Below, in pieces: positions 55,785 to 64,000 of a stretch of 64,000 nucleotides of DNA. This DNA comes from Ancylomarina euxina (GTDB lineage Bacteria; Bacteroidota; Bacteroidia; Bacteroidales; Marinifilaceae). The translations under genes were made by a program, and so were the position numbers. How positions within the stretch are numbered: the stretch's first letter is position 1; each line of letters begins with the position of its first letter. The stretch lies in contig NZ_QQWG01000005.1 in the NCBI RefSeq assembly GCF_003863355.1, positions 147,959-211,958 on the forward strand. Reading direction: 5' to 3'. Below the pieces are notes generated by a model, which saw only the letters and a program-made list of their open reading frames with translations, was not told where the DNA came from and made no database searches.

Positions 55785-57107
55785 ATGTTGGAAACCAACG
55801 ATTTGTTACTGATATTAAACAATTTTGATATTGTTTTTAAACCTATAAGCTTAAGTATCATTGCAGAACTATGTGCAATGATACTTTTGTTATTTTTTTC
55901 CGCACTGATCTCAGGTTCAGAGGTGGCTGTGTTTTCTCTTTCACCGCAGAATTTGAGAGAGATTGAAGATGCGCAAACAAGCAAAAATAGAAAGTTGCTT
56001 AAGCTTTTAAGAATGCCAGAGAAACTATTGGCTACGATTCTGATTGCTAATAACTTTGTGAATATTGCTATTGTTATTCTTTCGACTTATATCACGTCTT
56101 CCTTGTTTGATTTTAGTCAAGCACCAGCAGTTGGTTTTGTTGTGCAGGTTGTTGTAGTTACTTTCTTGCTTCTCTTGTTTGGTGAGATTGTACCTAAAGT
56201 GTATGCAGCTCAGTTTGCACTTCGTTTTTCTAGATATATGGCTCTGCCACTGATATTTTTAGAAAAAGTATTTCGCCCATTAGGTACCATTTTGATAAAG
56301 TCAACATCTTTAGTTAATAAGGGGATTTCAAAAAAGCAGAATATTTCCATGGATGACCTTTCGCAAGCTCTTGAGCTCACTGCTGATGAAATTAATGAGG
56401 AGATGGAAATATTGGAGGGGATTGTGCGATTTGGAAATATTAATGTGAGTGAAATAATGGAAGCTCGTGTTAATGTTATTGCTGTTGATATTCATATGAG
56501 TTTGAGTAAGCTGAAATCGGTGATTATAGAATCTGGTTTTTCACGTATTCCTGTTTACGATGGTGCTTTTGATAATGTTAGAGGTATATTGTATGTAAAG
56601 GATTTGTTAGCACATCATCATAAACCCAATACTTTTAAATGGCAATCCTTAATTCGTCCACCTTATTTTGTTCCCGAAACAAAAAAAATTAGTGATTTAT
56701 TGGAAGAGTTCCAAACTAAGAAGAATCATATGGCTATTGTGGTTGATGAGTATGGTGGCACATCAGGGCTTATTAGTTTAGAGGATATTTTAGAAGAGAT
56801 TGTTGGTGATATTACGGATGAATTGGATGATCAACAAGATTTTTATACCCGAGAAGAGGACGGTTCTTATCTTTTCGAAGGTAAGACCTTACTAAATGAT
56901 TTCTTTAAGTTGATCGATGTTGATGCTGATATTTTTGACAAGATTAAAGGTGATGCAGATACTCTTGCGGGTTTGATTCTTGAGATAAAGGGCGAAATTC
57001 CCCAGAAAAAAGAAAAATTCAAATATAAGGGCTATGAGTTTATAGTCGAAGCGGTTGATAATCGAAGAATCAAGAAAATTCGTTTCAGGCTTCCTCAAAA
57101 GAAGTAG
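55785..57107 (+). CDS. gldE: Gliding motility protein GldE (CNNM/CBS-domain protein)
   Basis: A 440-residue membrane protein with an N-terminal DUF21/CNNM domain of three to four helices (about 25-190; FFSALISGSEVAVFSLSPQ, then FGEIVPKVYAA). A CBS pair follows (about 210-335; FSRIPVYDG, VVDEYGGTSGLISLEDILEEIVGDITDE), then a CorC/HlyC C-terminal domain. CNNM relatives move or sense Mg2+. In Flavobacterium gldE next to gldD supports gliding and T9SS assembly; the position here is identical. Confidence 0.9.
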   Translation: MLETNDLLLILNNFDIVFKPISLSIIAELCAMILLLFFSALISGSEVAVFSLSPQNLREIEDAQTSKNRKLLKLLRMPEKLLATILIANNFVNIAIVILSTYITSSLFDFSQAPAVGFVVQVVVVTFLLLLFGEIVPKVYAAQFALRFSRYMALPLIFLEKVFRPLGTILIKSTSLVNKGISKKQNISMDDLSQALELTADEINEEMEILEGIVRFGNINVSEIMEARVNVIAVDIHMSLSKLKSVIIESGFSRIPVYDGAFDNVRGILYVKDLLAHHHKPNTFKWQSLIRPPYFVPETKKISDLLEEFQTKKNHMAIVVDEYGGTSGLISLEDILEEIVGDITDELDDQQDFYTREEDGSYLFEGKTLLNDFFKLIDVDADIFDKIKGDADTLAGLILEIKGEIPQKKEKFKYKGYEFIVEAVDNRRIKKIRFRLPQKK

Positions 57108-57213
57108 GCTCTAACAATTAAACACTTCCTGATGAATTTGTTTGAGTTTGCCTGTGTGAGTTTCTCTGAAAATTATGCAAATTGCAGCTCTATTAATTTA
57201 AACGTGATTTTAT

Positions 57214-57798
57214 ATGCTTAGGCATTCCCGTATTATAATCTATTCTCTTTTACTTGTTTTTGCATGTTTGCCTTTGTCTTGTAAAGATAAAGCCATGCCA
57301 AAACCTAGAGGTTATTTCCGTATTGATTTCCCTGAAAAAAAATATGAAACTTGGAATCATAATTATCCCTTCAGTTTTGAGTATTTAAAAGGAGCTCAAG
57401 TTGTAAAAGATAAGAGTCGACTAGCAGAGGAATATTGGCTGAATGTTGAGTATCTAAACTATAATGCAACTCTTCATTTAAGTTATAAGGAAGTCAATGA
57501 AAATCTTGAGAAATACTTGGAAGATTCTCATAGTTTAGTCTATAAGCATGCTATAAAAGCTGATGCAATTGATGGAACCAACTATGTTGACATGCAAAGG
57601 AATGTATATGGTTTGGTTTATCGCATTCAGGGAAATGCGGCATCTTCAGTACAATTTATTGCTACGGATAGCTTAAAACACTTCTTAAGAGGATCACTTT
57701 ATTTCAATAATCATCCAAACCCAGATTCTTTGGCTCCAGTCATTCAATACATTGATAAGGATATCGTGCACTTGATGGAAAGTTTAAAGTGGAAATAA
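57214..57798 (+). CDS. gldD: Gliding motility lipoprotein GldD
   Basis: A 194-residue lipoprotein with a hydrophobic N-terminus and candidate lipidation cysteines at 18 (VFAC) and 23 (PLSC). The mature part starts with the GldD hallmark MPKPRGYFRIDFPEKKYE. It is required for gliding in Flavobacterium. It lies 106 bases after gldE. The window holds no other gld genes, although the T9SS cargo at 12852 would need the system. Confidence 0.93.
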   Translation: MLRHSRIIIYSLLLVFACLPLSCKDKAMPKPRGYFRIDFPEKKYETWNHNYPFSFEYLKGAQVVKDKSRLAEEYWLNVEYLNYNATLHLSYKEVNENLEKYLEDSHSLVYKHAIKADAIDGTNYVDMQRNVYGLVYRIQGNAASSVQFIATDSLKHFLRGSLYFNNHPNPDSLAPVIQYIDKDIVHLMESLKWK

Positions 57799-57830
57799 AT
57801 TCTATAAAATCATTCTTTTAGAAATATCAC

Positions 57831-58469
57831 ATGCCCTTAGTAAAGCATATTCAAATAAATGAAACTTGTCAACTGGCTCTTTGGAAGATTACCGAAGAGC
57901 TTGAAGATTTGCTTGCATGTGTTTGTTTGAATATGACTGAGCAGGCTCGGGTTGATGGATTTGGAAGTTTGACTCGTAAAAAGGAATTTGTTACAACGCG
58001 TATTTTATTGCATAAACTTCTAGGTAATGGAATTTTTATAGAGAATAATGAACATGGAAAACCCTTACTTAGTAATTCTGATTTTGATATCAGTATCTCT
58101 CACAGTAAGGACTATGTTGGGGTAATCGTTGGTAAAAATCATGATTTAGCATTAGATATCGAATATCTTTCTGATCGAGTGTATCGAATCACCAAGAGAT
58201 TTATGAGTGAAGATGAAATGTTATCTGTTTTTGAAGAAGACAAACAGCTTCATATTTATCAGCATTGGTGTGCTAAAGAGTGTTTGATTAAATTATATGG
58301 AAAAAAGGATGTGCTCTTAATTGATGAATTAAAAATACATCCCTTTCACCCGAAACAATCTACCTTTTCAGGTGAGGTTATTCGTAATGATTTTTCAAAG
58401 AAATACGAATTTCAAAGCCTAATCTTTGATTCTTTTTTAATGGTTTGGTGTTGTCAATCTAGAAACTAA
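57831..58469 (+). CDS. 4'-phosphopantetheinyl transferase (Sfp-like)
   Basis: A 212-residue enzyme that attaches the CoA phosphopantetheine arm to carrier proteins. The motifs are present: SISHSKDYVGVIVG, the Mg-binding LALDIEYL, and WCAKECLIKLYGK (W-x-x-K-E). It starts 32 bases after gldD, the usual position in this cluster. No polyketide or NRPS gene is nearby, so the acyl carrier protein is the likely target. Its stop overlaps the stop of the convergent phosphatase gene by four bases. Confidence 0.9.
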   Translation: MPLVKHIQINETCQLALWKITEELEDLLACVCLNMTEQARVDGFGSLTRKKEFVTTRILLHKLLGNGIFIENNEHGKPLLSNSDFDISISHSKDYVGVIVGKNHDLALDIEYLSDRVYRITKRFMSEDEMLSVFEEDKQLHIYQHWCAKECLIKLYGKKDVLLIDELKIHPFHPKQSTFSGEVIRNDFSKKYEFQSLIFDSFLMVWCCQSRN

Positions 58470-60094
58470 TCGACTAAGCCTTTTATTGGATTTCCCATAC
58501 AACCAGTGGGTGGCGTGATTTCCAAGAACGTGGATAAAGTAGGAACAATATCTTCAATGTCGAGTTGCTGGATCAATTTCTTATTTTTAATTTTCCATCC
58601 ATAAAAAAACAGAGGTACTCTTCTTGATTGACTATATTGAGCAACCAGATCTCTTTCATCTTTTATTTGATTGACCCATCCTGGTTCTAATGCAATGATA
58701 ACATCTCCAGATCTTTTATGATTGAATGAGCGCTGAATTTTATTCATAACCCCATGACTGTAGTTGGTTTCAATAAAATTGTGAGCAGGAATTGCTTTTG
58801 ATACTCCAGAAAATTGAACTAGAAATTTTGCAGCTTTTATCTGAACATCTTCTAATATTAGTTTTTTATCTTCAATGAGCTTGCGATTTAGAAAAATCTG
58901 TTGCGAATCGTATCCTGATATCCACCGTCCAGCACCATAAGTCACGTTAAAGTACGATTTTAATAAGGCAATTGCGTTATAAGAACTAAAATAGCCATGT
59001 GGTATACGTTGTTTTTCAAGATCTTCTGGTAAGAAACTAGCTGCTTGGTCACTTGTCACAAAAAGCAGAACATTCTCCATCCCAACTTGCTCATCCAAGA
59101 AATTAATTAAGTCTGCTATGTTTTGATCTAGCCTTGTTATGCAATCGAGCATTTCTGCTGAATAAGGCGAAAACTTACGGTGATTGTTTCCCAAACAAGA
59201 AAAGTTGATGGTAATCAAATCACAATCGTCATCCTTGCCTAAGTTTTCGTTAATAATTGTTGTTGCAGCAAAATCTTTAACTAATAGGTTACCTGCTGGA
59301 TAATTCTTTAAAGCATGGTATCCAATCTGTTTTTTCTCCTTTTTTAAATCATAATAAAAATGATCGGTCAATTTCAACTTTGCTTTAATAATATCTGTTG
59401 AACTACCATTATCTTCTAGAGTTTTAGGTACCCAAGGTTTATCAAGATATTTGTTAGGTAGATCGGTCGCATTAAAATTATTTACCCAATTAAATAGGGT
59501 ATTCTGATAATATGAAGAACTGATGAATTTACCTTGAACACCATCTAACCAGTAGGCTGCATCTGCTGAATGACCTGCAGAATAGATAGCAGATTCATTA
59601 TTAAGAGAAACTCCAATGACTCTCGAATTAGGATTATTTAATTTCATGATATCACCTAGGGTAGGAGCAAGAAGTTTATGCGGCGATTTTGAGGTAACCG
59701 TATCTACGATCCCTAGTTTTCGATAATTCTTGTCATAGGTTGAAGCTTCTGCGCTCTCAGAAATTCTATTGAACCAAGCGTGAGAAATGATTCCATGATA
59801 AGCAGGCGGAGTTCCTGTAAATATAGTCGCATGGTCAACTCCAGTTTGAGAATATTGGTAATTGTACTGCGTATTGGAACTAAAGGCTCCATTTTGCATT
59901 ATTTTATTGAAACCACCATCTGAAAATAAATGTGAATATTTACTGAAATAATCACTTCGTAGATGATCTATGACGATACCAACGATAAGCTTTGGTTCAT
60001 TAGAAGGTTGTTTAGAAGAATCAGTTTGGGCATTTACTTTTATAATGCTACTGATGGCAAGAAGAAGTCCGAAGAATGTATATTTGATATTCAT
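58466..60094 (-). CDS. PafA-like secreted alkaline phosphatase/phosphodiesterase
   Basis: A 542-residue member of the alkaline phosphatase superfamily. The start is the ATG at 60094, giving a clear signal peptide (about 1-22, ending KVNAQ); an upstream GTG at 60109 would add five residues. It has metal ligand D43 (VIDHLRSD), nucleophile T84 (QTGVDHATIFTGT), then HGII. VTSDQAA and NYSHG supply the later metal ligands. The usual TGPGH is TGVDH here. Periplasmic monoester or diester hydrolysis is expected. Confidence 0.88.
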   Translation of the reverse strand: MNIKYTFFGLLLAISSIIKVNAQTDSSKQPSNEPKLIVGIVIDHLRSDYFSKYSHLFSDGGFNKIMQNGAFSSNTQYNYQYSQTGVDHATIFTGTPPAYHGIISHAWFNRISESAEASTYDKNYRKLGIVDTVTSKSPHKLLAPTLGDIMKLNNPNSRVIGVSLNNESAIYSAGHSADAAYWLDGVQGKFISSSYYQNTLFNWVNNFNATDLPNKYLDKPWVPKTLEDNGSSTDIIKAKLKLTDHFYYDLKKEKKQIGYHALKNYPAGNLLVKDFAATTIINENLGKDDDCDLITINFSCLGNNHRKFSPYSAEMLDCITRLDQNIADLINFLDEQVGMENVLLFVTSDQAASFLPEDLEKQRIPHGYFSSYNAIALLKSYFNVTYGAGRWISGYDSQQIFLNRKLIEDKKLILEDVQIKAAKFLVQFSGVSKAIPAHNFIETNYSHGVMNKIQRSFNHKRSGDVIIALEPGWVNQIKDERDLVAQYSQSRRVPLFFYGWKIKNKKLIQQLDIEDIVPTLSTFLEITPPTGCMGNPIKGLVD

Positions 60095-60130
60095 ACTTGT
60101 TGAATGCACTAAGGAGAATGGATGAATTAA

Positions 60131-60508
60131 TTAAAACAGTTTGTGAATTTGACTACCAAGATAAACAGCAAGTAGACCTAAAAATACACTAGCACCTACA
60201 TAAACAGATAGCATTAGAAAATCTCCAGCTTTGATTAAACCAAATTTATCGAAAGCAAAGGAGGAATAGGTTGTGAATCCACCACAGAAACCGACTCCAA
60301 GGAATATTCTAAGTTCTGGACTTAGCATGTTCTTTTGCTCAGCAAGGGAATAGATAATACCAATTAATAGACAGCCTAAGATGTTGACCGCAAGTGTTCC
60401 AACTGGTAGTACTGATTGAAAAATACGATTCACGCCCAATGCAATTAAAAATCTAGAAATACTGCCTAAAAAACCGCCTAATCCAATAAGTAAAAGTGTT
60501 CGAAGCAT
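60131..60508 (-). CDS. crcB: Fluoride channel CrcB/Fluc
   Basis: A 125-residue, four-helix membrane protein that exports fluoride as a dual-topology dimer. Family features: GGFLGSISRFLI at the start, VNILGCLLIG, and GFCGGFTTYSSFAFD with the Phe box and central Na site. It is close to the phosphatase gene (36 bases after it, same strand). No fluoride riboswitch was recognised upstream. Confidence 0.93.
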   Translation of the reverse strand: MLRTLLLIGLGGFLGSISRFLIALGVNRIFQSVLPVGTLAVNILGCLLIGIIYSLAEQKNMLSPELRIFLGVGFCGGFTTYSSFAFDKFGLIKAGDFLMLSVYVGASVFLGLLAVYLGSQIHKLF

Positions 60509-60600
60509 AATCTGTGATTATTTAGATACTTGAACAAAGATAGAAATATTAACAAGCTAAGCTGAAATTAACTAGAATTTTAGATAAGAATTGAAGTCGT

Positions 60601-60634
60601 AAAAAAAAAAGGCTGTCTTGTAGGACAGCCTTTA
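60601..60634 (-). terminator. Terminator after ychF
   Basis: GGCTGTC/GACAGCC (60611-60617 and 60624-60630), extended by AAA/TTT pairs. The loop is TTGTAG; T10 follows on the minus strand. Confidence 0.92.
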
Positions 60635-60655
60635 AATATATTTGAATGTGATCAT

Positions 60656-61756
60656 TTACACATTAAAACGGAAGTGCATGATGTCACCATCTTGAACCAC
60701 ATATTCTTTACCTTCTACATTCATTTTTCCTGCTTCTTTGCAAGCCGCTTCAGTTCCTAAGTTCGAAAAGTCTTCGAACTTGATAACCTCAGCACGAATA
60801 AAGCCTTTTTCAAAGTCAGTGTGAATGACACCTGCAGCTTGCGGAGCTTTAGAACCTTTAGGATATGTCCATGATCTAACCTCTTTAACACCCGCAGTAA
60901 AATATGTTTCAAGTTCAAGAAGGCTAAATGCGGCCTTAATCAATTTGTTAACACCTGGTTCTTTAAGACCAAGATCTTCAAGAAACATTTGTTTTTCTTC
61001 GTAAGACTCAAGTTCTGCAATATCAGCTTCAATACCAGCTCCAACAATTAGAACTTGCGCATTCTCATCTTTAACAGCTTCTTTTACTGCATCAACATAA
61101 GCATTACCTTCTATTACTGAAGCTTCATCAACATTGCAAACATATAATACAGGTTTGGTTGTCAATAAATGCAGATCTTTTGTAACAAGTTCTTCAGCTT
61201 CGCTTAATTCAACTACACGAGCTGACTTTCCTTGTATCAAAACTTCCTTATAGCGTTCTAATACTTCAGCAAGACGTTTAGCTTCTGGATTTTTACCAAC
61301 TTTTGCAAGTTTAGCGGCTTTTTGAAGTCTAGCTTCTACAGTTTCAAGATCTTTTAATTGTAATTCGATATCAATGGTTTCCTTGTCGCGAATAGGATCA
61401 ACAGAACCGTCAACATGTACGATATTACCATCCTCGAAACAACGTAATACATGAATAATTGCATTTGTTTCGCGGATATTGGTTAAGAACTTATTTCCTA
61501 AACCTTCACCTTTGCTAGCACCTTTAACCAAGCCGGCAATGTCAACAATCTCCATTACTGAAGGCTGCACTTTCTGTGGTTTTACCAATTCTGTTAATCT
61601 AATTAAACGCTCATCAGGTATAGTTATTACACCTACATTAGGCTCGATAGTACAAAAAGGAAAGTTAGCCGACTGTGCTTTTGCATTCGACAAACAATTA
61701 AATAAAGTGGATTTACCAACATTAGGTAGTCCTACGATTCCACACTGTAATGCCAT
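60656..61756 (-). CDS. ychF: Redox-regulated ATPase YchF
   Basis: A 366-residue Obg-family protein that hydrolyses ATP in preference to GTP. It has P-loop GLPNVGKST (8-16), switch II DIAGLVKGASKGEGLGN, a coiled-coil insertion, and a C-terminal TGS domain (GDIMHFRFNV). It binds ribosomes and dampens oxidative-stress responses in E. coli. The G4 region NVDE differs from NKxD, as usual in YchF. A good promoter lies upstream. Confidence 0.96.
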   Translation of the reverse strand: MALQCGIVGLPNVGKSTLFNCLSNAKAQSANFPFCTIEPNVGVITIPDERLIRLTELVKPQKVQPSVMEIVDIAGLVKGASKGEGLGNKFLTNIRETNAIIHVLRCFEDGNIVHVDGSVDPIRDKETIDIELQLKDLETVEARLQKAAKLAKVGKNPEAKRLAEVLERYKEVLIQGKSARVVELSEAEELVTKDLHLLTTKPVLYVCNVDEASVIEGNAYVDAVKEAVKDENAQVLIVGAGIEADIAELESYEEKQMFLEDLGLKEPGVNKLIKAAFSLLELETYFTAGVKEVRSWTYPKGSKAPQAAGVIHTDFEKGFIRAEVIKFEDFSNLGTEAACKEAGKMNVEGKEYVVQDGDIMHFRFNV

Positions 61757-61800
61757 GTTATATTTTATTTATTAATTAGCTGAGTTTCAAAAAATCTGTG

Positions 61801-61831
61801 CAAAAGTACATTTAAAATTCCGATGTGCCAA
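61801..61831 (-). promoter_or_regulatory. Promoter of ychF
   Basis: On the minus strand, TTG at 61831-61829, 20 bases, then TACTTTTG at 61808-61801; the start codon is at 61756. Confidence 0.6.
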
Positions 61832-61868
61832 TTTTGAAATTATTCTAATTAATAATTGTTAAATAGTT

Positions 61869-61897
61869 ACTAAGTCGGTTGATATATATGACTTAGT
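61869..61897. promoter_or_regulatory. 8-bp inverted repeat upstream of the transglutaminase-like gene
   Basis: ACTAAGTC (61869-61876) and GACTTAGT (61890-61897) are exact complements with a 13-base AT-rich spacer. It lies 26 bases before the ATG at 61923, consistent with an operator or leader hairpin. Confidence 0.45.
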
Positions 61898-61922
61898 TTA
61901 TATTATTTATTAGCTTTAGAAT

Positions 61923-62987
61923 ATGGCTAATTTCTATATGAAGTATATTCTTTTTATCATTTTCTTAATTGGAGCTTTAAATTCTACAAAATCTCAAGAA
62001 CCAACTTATGGAAGGTATGGAGTTATTGATCGTCAGGTAAAAAGAGTTCCAGACAGCCTAGCCAATAATATTGTTCATCTGCATCACTATCTCGATTCTA
62101 TTGGAGTTGATGATGAAGAAAGAATAAGAATTTTCTATATGTGGATCATCACAAATATTAAGTATGAAAATCAAGTTGAACTCCTTTTTGATAAAAATTT
62201 GTTGTTTTATATGGGGTCTAATAATTCTGTATCCCCAGTTTCTGTTCTCAAGAAAAGAAAAGCTGTATGTGAAGGGTTTTCAAGGCTTTTTCAGTTTTTT
62301 TGTCAGCAATCGGGAATTGAAGCTTATACAATTGGCGGCTATATATCAAAGAAAGGAGCCTTTCAAGATAGAGCAACACATTCGTGGAATATTGTGAAGC
62401 TAAATGATGAATGGCGTTTTTTTGATTTGACTTGGGCTTATGCGAGTTTTGAACATACCGGTATAAAGAGTAGTACAAACGAGTTTTACATGGTTAAACC
62501 ACAAGAATTTGTTTTGTCTCATTTGCCACTAGTTCCTATGTGGCAATTTTTAGAAACACCTGTACCCATATCTATCTTCAATATGGGAAACGATATGATC
62601 AATATATATCTAATAAAGCAAAAACCACATTATAATTATGAAGATAGTCTTAAAACTTATAAGAAGTTGGGTGCGAGGGAGCGATGTTTAAAAATGGCTG
62701 ACGAAATTTATAAAACGAATTCTTCAAATAAATTTAACCGCGCCATTGAATATCTTAGATATGCACGAGTAATTCTAAGTTTTCAGAATGCGTCGGAAAA
62801 AAAGGAACTTAAAGAATTGTTGGAGGCGAAGGATAAGATTAAAAAAGCTATGCTGTTTTTTCGTGAAACTCAAGATGTATCAGCACAATTGATGTTTTTG
62901 CAGGCACTAGATCATTTACTTATACTTGAGAAATGGATTCAAATAACTCAAAGTCAAAATAAGAAGGCTTCAGAAAGTAAGTTTTAA
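61923..62987 (+). CDS. Secreted transglutaminase-like protein
   Basis: A 354-residue protein with a signal-like N-terminus (about 1-24, ending STKSQ); the ATG at 61938 (MKYILF) is an alternative start. It has a transglutaminase core with the Cys-His-Asp triad: C116 (KAVCEGFS), H153 (THSWNIV) and D168 (FFDLTWAYA). Such periplasmic cysteine-type domains usually act as proteases or structural folds. The last ~130 residues are helical and charged, without a known domain. Cargo or partner unknown; the stop lies 10 bases from the convergent gene. Confidence 0.82.
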   Translation: MANFYMKYILFIIFLIGALNSTKSQEPTYGRYGVIDRQVKRVPDSLANNIVHLHHYLDSIGVDDEERIRIFYMWIITNIKYENQVELLFDKNLLFYMGSNNSVSPVSVLKKRKAVCEGFSRLFQFFCQQSGIEAYTIGGYISKKGAFQDRATHSWNIVKLNDEWRFFDLTWAYASFEHTGIKSSTNEFYMVKPQEFVLSHLPLVPMWQFLETPVPISIFNMGNDMINIYLIKQKPHYNYEDSLKTYKKLGARERCLKMADEIYKTNSSNKFNRAIEYLRYARVILSFQNASEKKELKELLEAKDKIKKAMLFFRETQDVSAQLMFLQALDHLLILEKWIQITQSQNKKASESKF

Positions 62988-62997
62988 GCTTTCTTTT

Positions 62998-63813
62998 TTA
63001 ATTATACTTTAACATTTGATTGAGAGGTGTTAATTTGAAATTACCTGGAATAGAGAAAGATTCTATGGTAAGTTTTGTTCTTGATGCATGATCCATTCTT
63101 ATTACTGTTTTTCTATTATCATGGGAAATGACAACTTTCACAGGCAGACCATTTTTTCGAACTTTCATATATGAGTTCAAATTAAAATAAGGTGCAATTC
63201 CAGAATGGAAAAAGAAGGCTTCTAAAAAGTCCTTGAAGTGATCCATATTCCAGCCCATATGTGAAAGGATGTTTTCAGCAATCCATATTTCCTCTATTGC
63301 TTTTCCTTCATTTATTACTTCGTATTTACGTACGATATAATCATCTATCGAACTAAAGTTTGGCGTGCTCTTTATATTGAAATTATTATATATGCTATAA
63401 TCTGGAATTAGAGGGTTTTTTCCAATTCTACGACTTATCATTTCTTCAAAAAGTTTTTTATCAATAGTATTTAGATTCCTTAAAAGTGAAACATCATTGA
63501 TTAGAAAATCATTGTCATTCTGCATTTTGTATTCTGCCACCGCTTTTCTGAAATGGTTTACTTCCCCAGACCAAAAGATTCTTTCTTGTTGATTTATAAA
63601 GCTGATTGTTTTTGAGCTGGAATTGTAAAGATAAGTTAGATCTTTTGTGACAATTTTCATATTGTCCTTTTTGATATATATTAAGGTTCTGCTTTGACTT
63701 ATTCCATTATCAACATAGAATTTAATAACCCACGACGGGGAACTTGTAGTGTACTTAATGGTTAATAAAAGCACGATTAATATAACAGATAGGTATATGA
63801 GTTTTTTGATCAT
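62998..63813 (-). CDS. Membrane-anchored or secreted protein of unknown function
   Basis: A 271-residue protein with one N-terminal hydrophobic segment (about 4-23) and no lipobox. The rest is extracytoplasmic and beta-rich, with repeated short strands (IKKDNMKIVTKDLTYLYNSSSKTISFINQQERIFW; YEVINEGKAIEEIWIAENI). The N-terminal pattern is like outer-membrane-associated DUF4412-type proteins, but the match is too weak to name a family. It is convergent with the transglutaminase-like gene; no operon partner is in the window. Confidence 0.6.
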   Translation of the reverse strand: MIKKLIYLSVILIVLLLTIKYTTSSPSWVIKFYVDNGISQSRTLIYIKKDNMKIVTKDLTYLYNSSSKTISFINQQERIFWSGEVNHFRKAVAEYKMQNDNDFLINDVSLLRNLNTIDKKLFEEMISRRIGKNPLIPDYSIYNNFNIKSTPNFSSIDDYIVRKYEVINEGKAIEEIWIAENILSHMGWNMDHFKDFLEAFFFHSGIAPYFNLNSYMKVRKNGLPVKVVISHDNRKTVIRMDHASRTKLTIESFSIPGNFKLTPLNQMLKYN

Positions 63814-63873
63814 TAATCTATTTAATAATAATGGATTTTAATGGCTTAATAAATTTACAAATATATCTTACAT

Positions 63874-63911
63874 GAGGGTGTCCAAAAATGGATACTCTCT
63901 TTCTTTTTTTC
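63874..63911 (+). terminator. Hairpin and T run without an upstream gene
   Basis: GAGGGTGTCC (63874-63883) pairs with GGATACTCTC (63890-63899) using two G-U pairs, followed by TTTCTTTTTTT. No plus-strand gene precedes it since 62987. The remaining bases to 64000 are AT-rich; AAGGC/GCCT pair near the edge (63981-63999). Confidence 0.6.
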
Positions 63912-64000
63912 ATACAAACATCTAATAATCAAGTGATTAAATTGTGTTTTATTTTGAGATGCTATTGATTATTAGTAACTTAAGGCATGAGAAAGCCTAA

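Noticed and set aside
60509..60655. Possible fluoride riboswitch upstream of crcB
   Set aside because: The interval holds the ychF terminator and AT-rich sequence; none of the conserved crcB-motif segments could be recognised.
63841..64000. Insertion-sequence end at the right edge
   Set aside because: The GTGTCC/GGATAC hairpin with its T run fits a terminator; no transposase coding sequence or target duplication is visible within the window.

Overview
The window is a low-GC stretch of a Bacteroidota chromosome, most likely from an anaerobic or facultative member of the Bacteroidia close to Marinilabiliales; the order-level placement is inference. Phylum-specific evidence: a type IX secretion type B sorting domain (12852-14195), gldE and gldD, a TonB receptor paired with a DUF4249 lipoprotein, DUF4290 next to murA, TAnnTTTG promoter boxes, and mostly absent Shine-Dalgarno sequences. 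No rRNA, tRNA, CRISPR array, prophage or intact insertion sequence was seen.

Layout. 1-1412: the 3' end of ftsH, then cdsA. 1509-12672 runs almost entirely on the minus strand: a radical SAM protein, a NatA/NatB-type ABC exporter, grpE-dnaJ, a TlpA-like thioredoxin, DUF4290, murA and a UvrD/PcrA helicase. 12852-14195 is a secreted T9SS cargo protein. 14273-18639 (minus) holds an unusual EF-G paralogue, a small DUF6483-like protein, a decayed CPBP protease gene and an intact CPBP protease. 19004-36957 is the fused str-S10-spc-alpha ribosomal supercluster: rpsL, rpsG, fusA, then rpsJ to rplQ, including secY, map, infA, rpmJ and rpoA; tuf is absent from it. 37160-45379 holds eno, a receiver protein, ettA, two small membrane proteins, hisS and hutH. 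45544-48927 is the TonB receptor/DUF4249 pair. 49100-54065 (minus) holds cydA-cydB, rng, a 29-residue AURKAIP1/COX24-like protein and an HU protein. 54218-58469 is the mutY-ssb-gldE-gldD-PPTase cluster. 58466-61756 (minus) holds a PafA-like phosphatase, crcB and ychF. The window ends with a transglutaminase-like protein and an unrecognised anchored protein.

Functional themes. Translation dominates: the ribosomal cluster, fusA, ettA, hisS, rng, ychF and the EF-G paralogue. That paralogue has lost the catalytic switch II histidine (DTPGA instead of DTPGH) and the switch I signature, and is the most interesting protein here. Envelope and gliding functions form the second theme (murA, cdsA, T9SS cargo, gldD/gldE, TonB receptor), and low-oxygen respiration (cytochrome bd) the third.

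Non-coding highlights: interleaved inverted repeats over the grpE-dnaJ promoter, hairpins just upstream of both cydA and cydB, possible leader structures before rpsH and rpsD, a 98-bp imperfect palindrome at 41899-41996, and short tandem repeats at 2514 and 41489.
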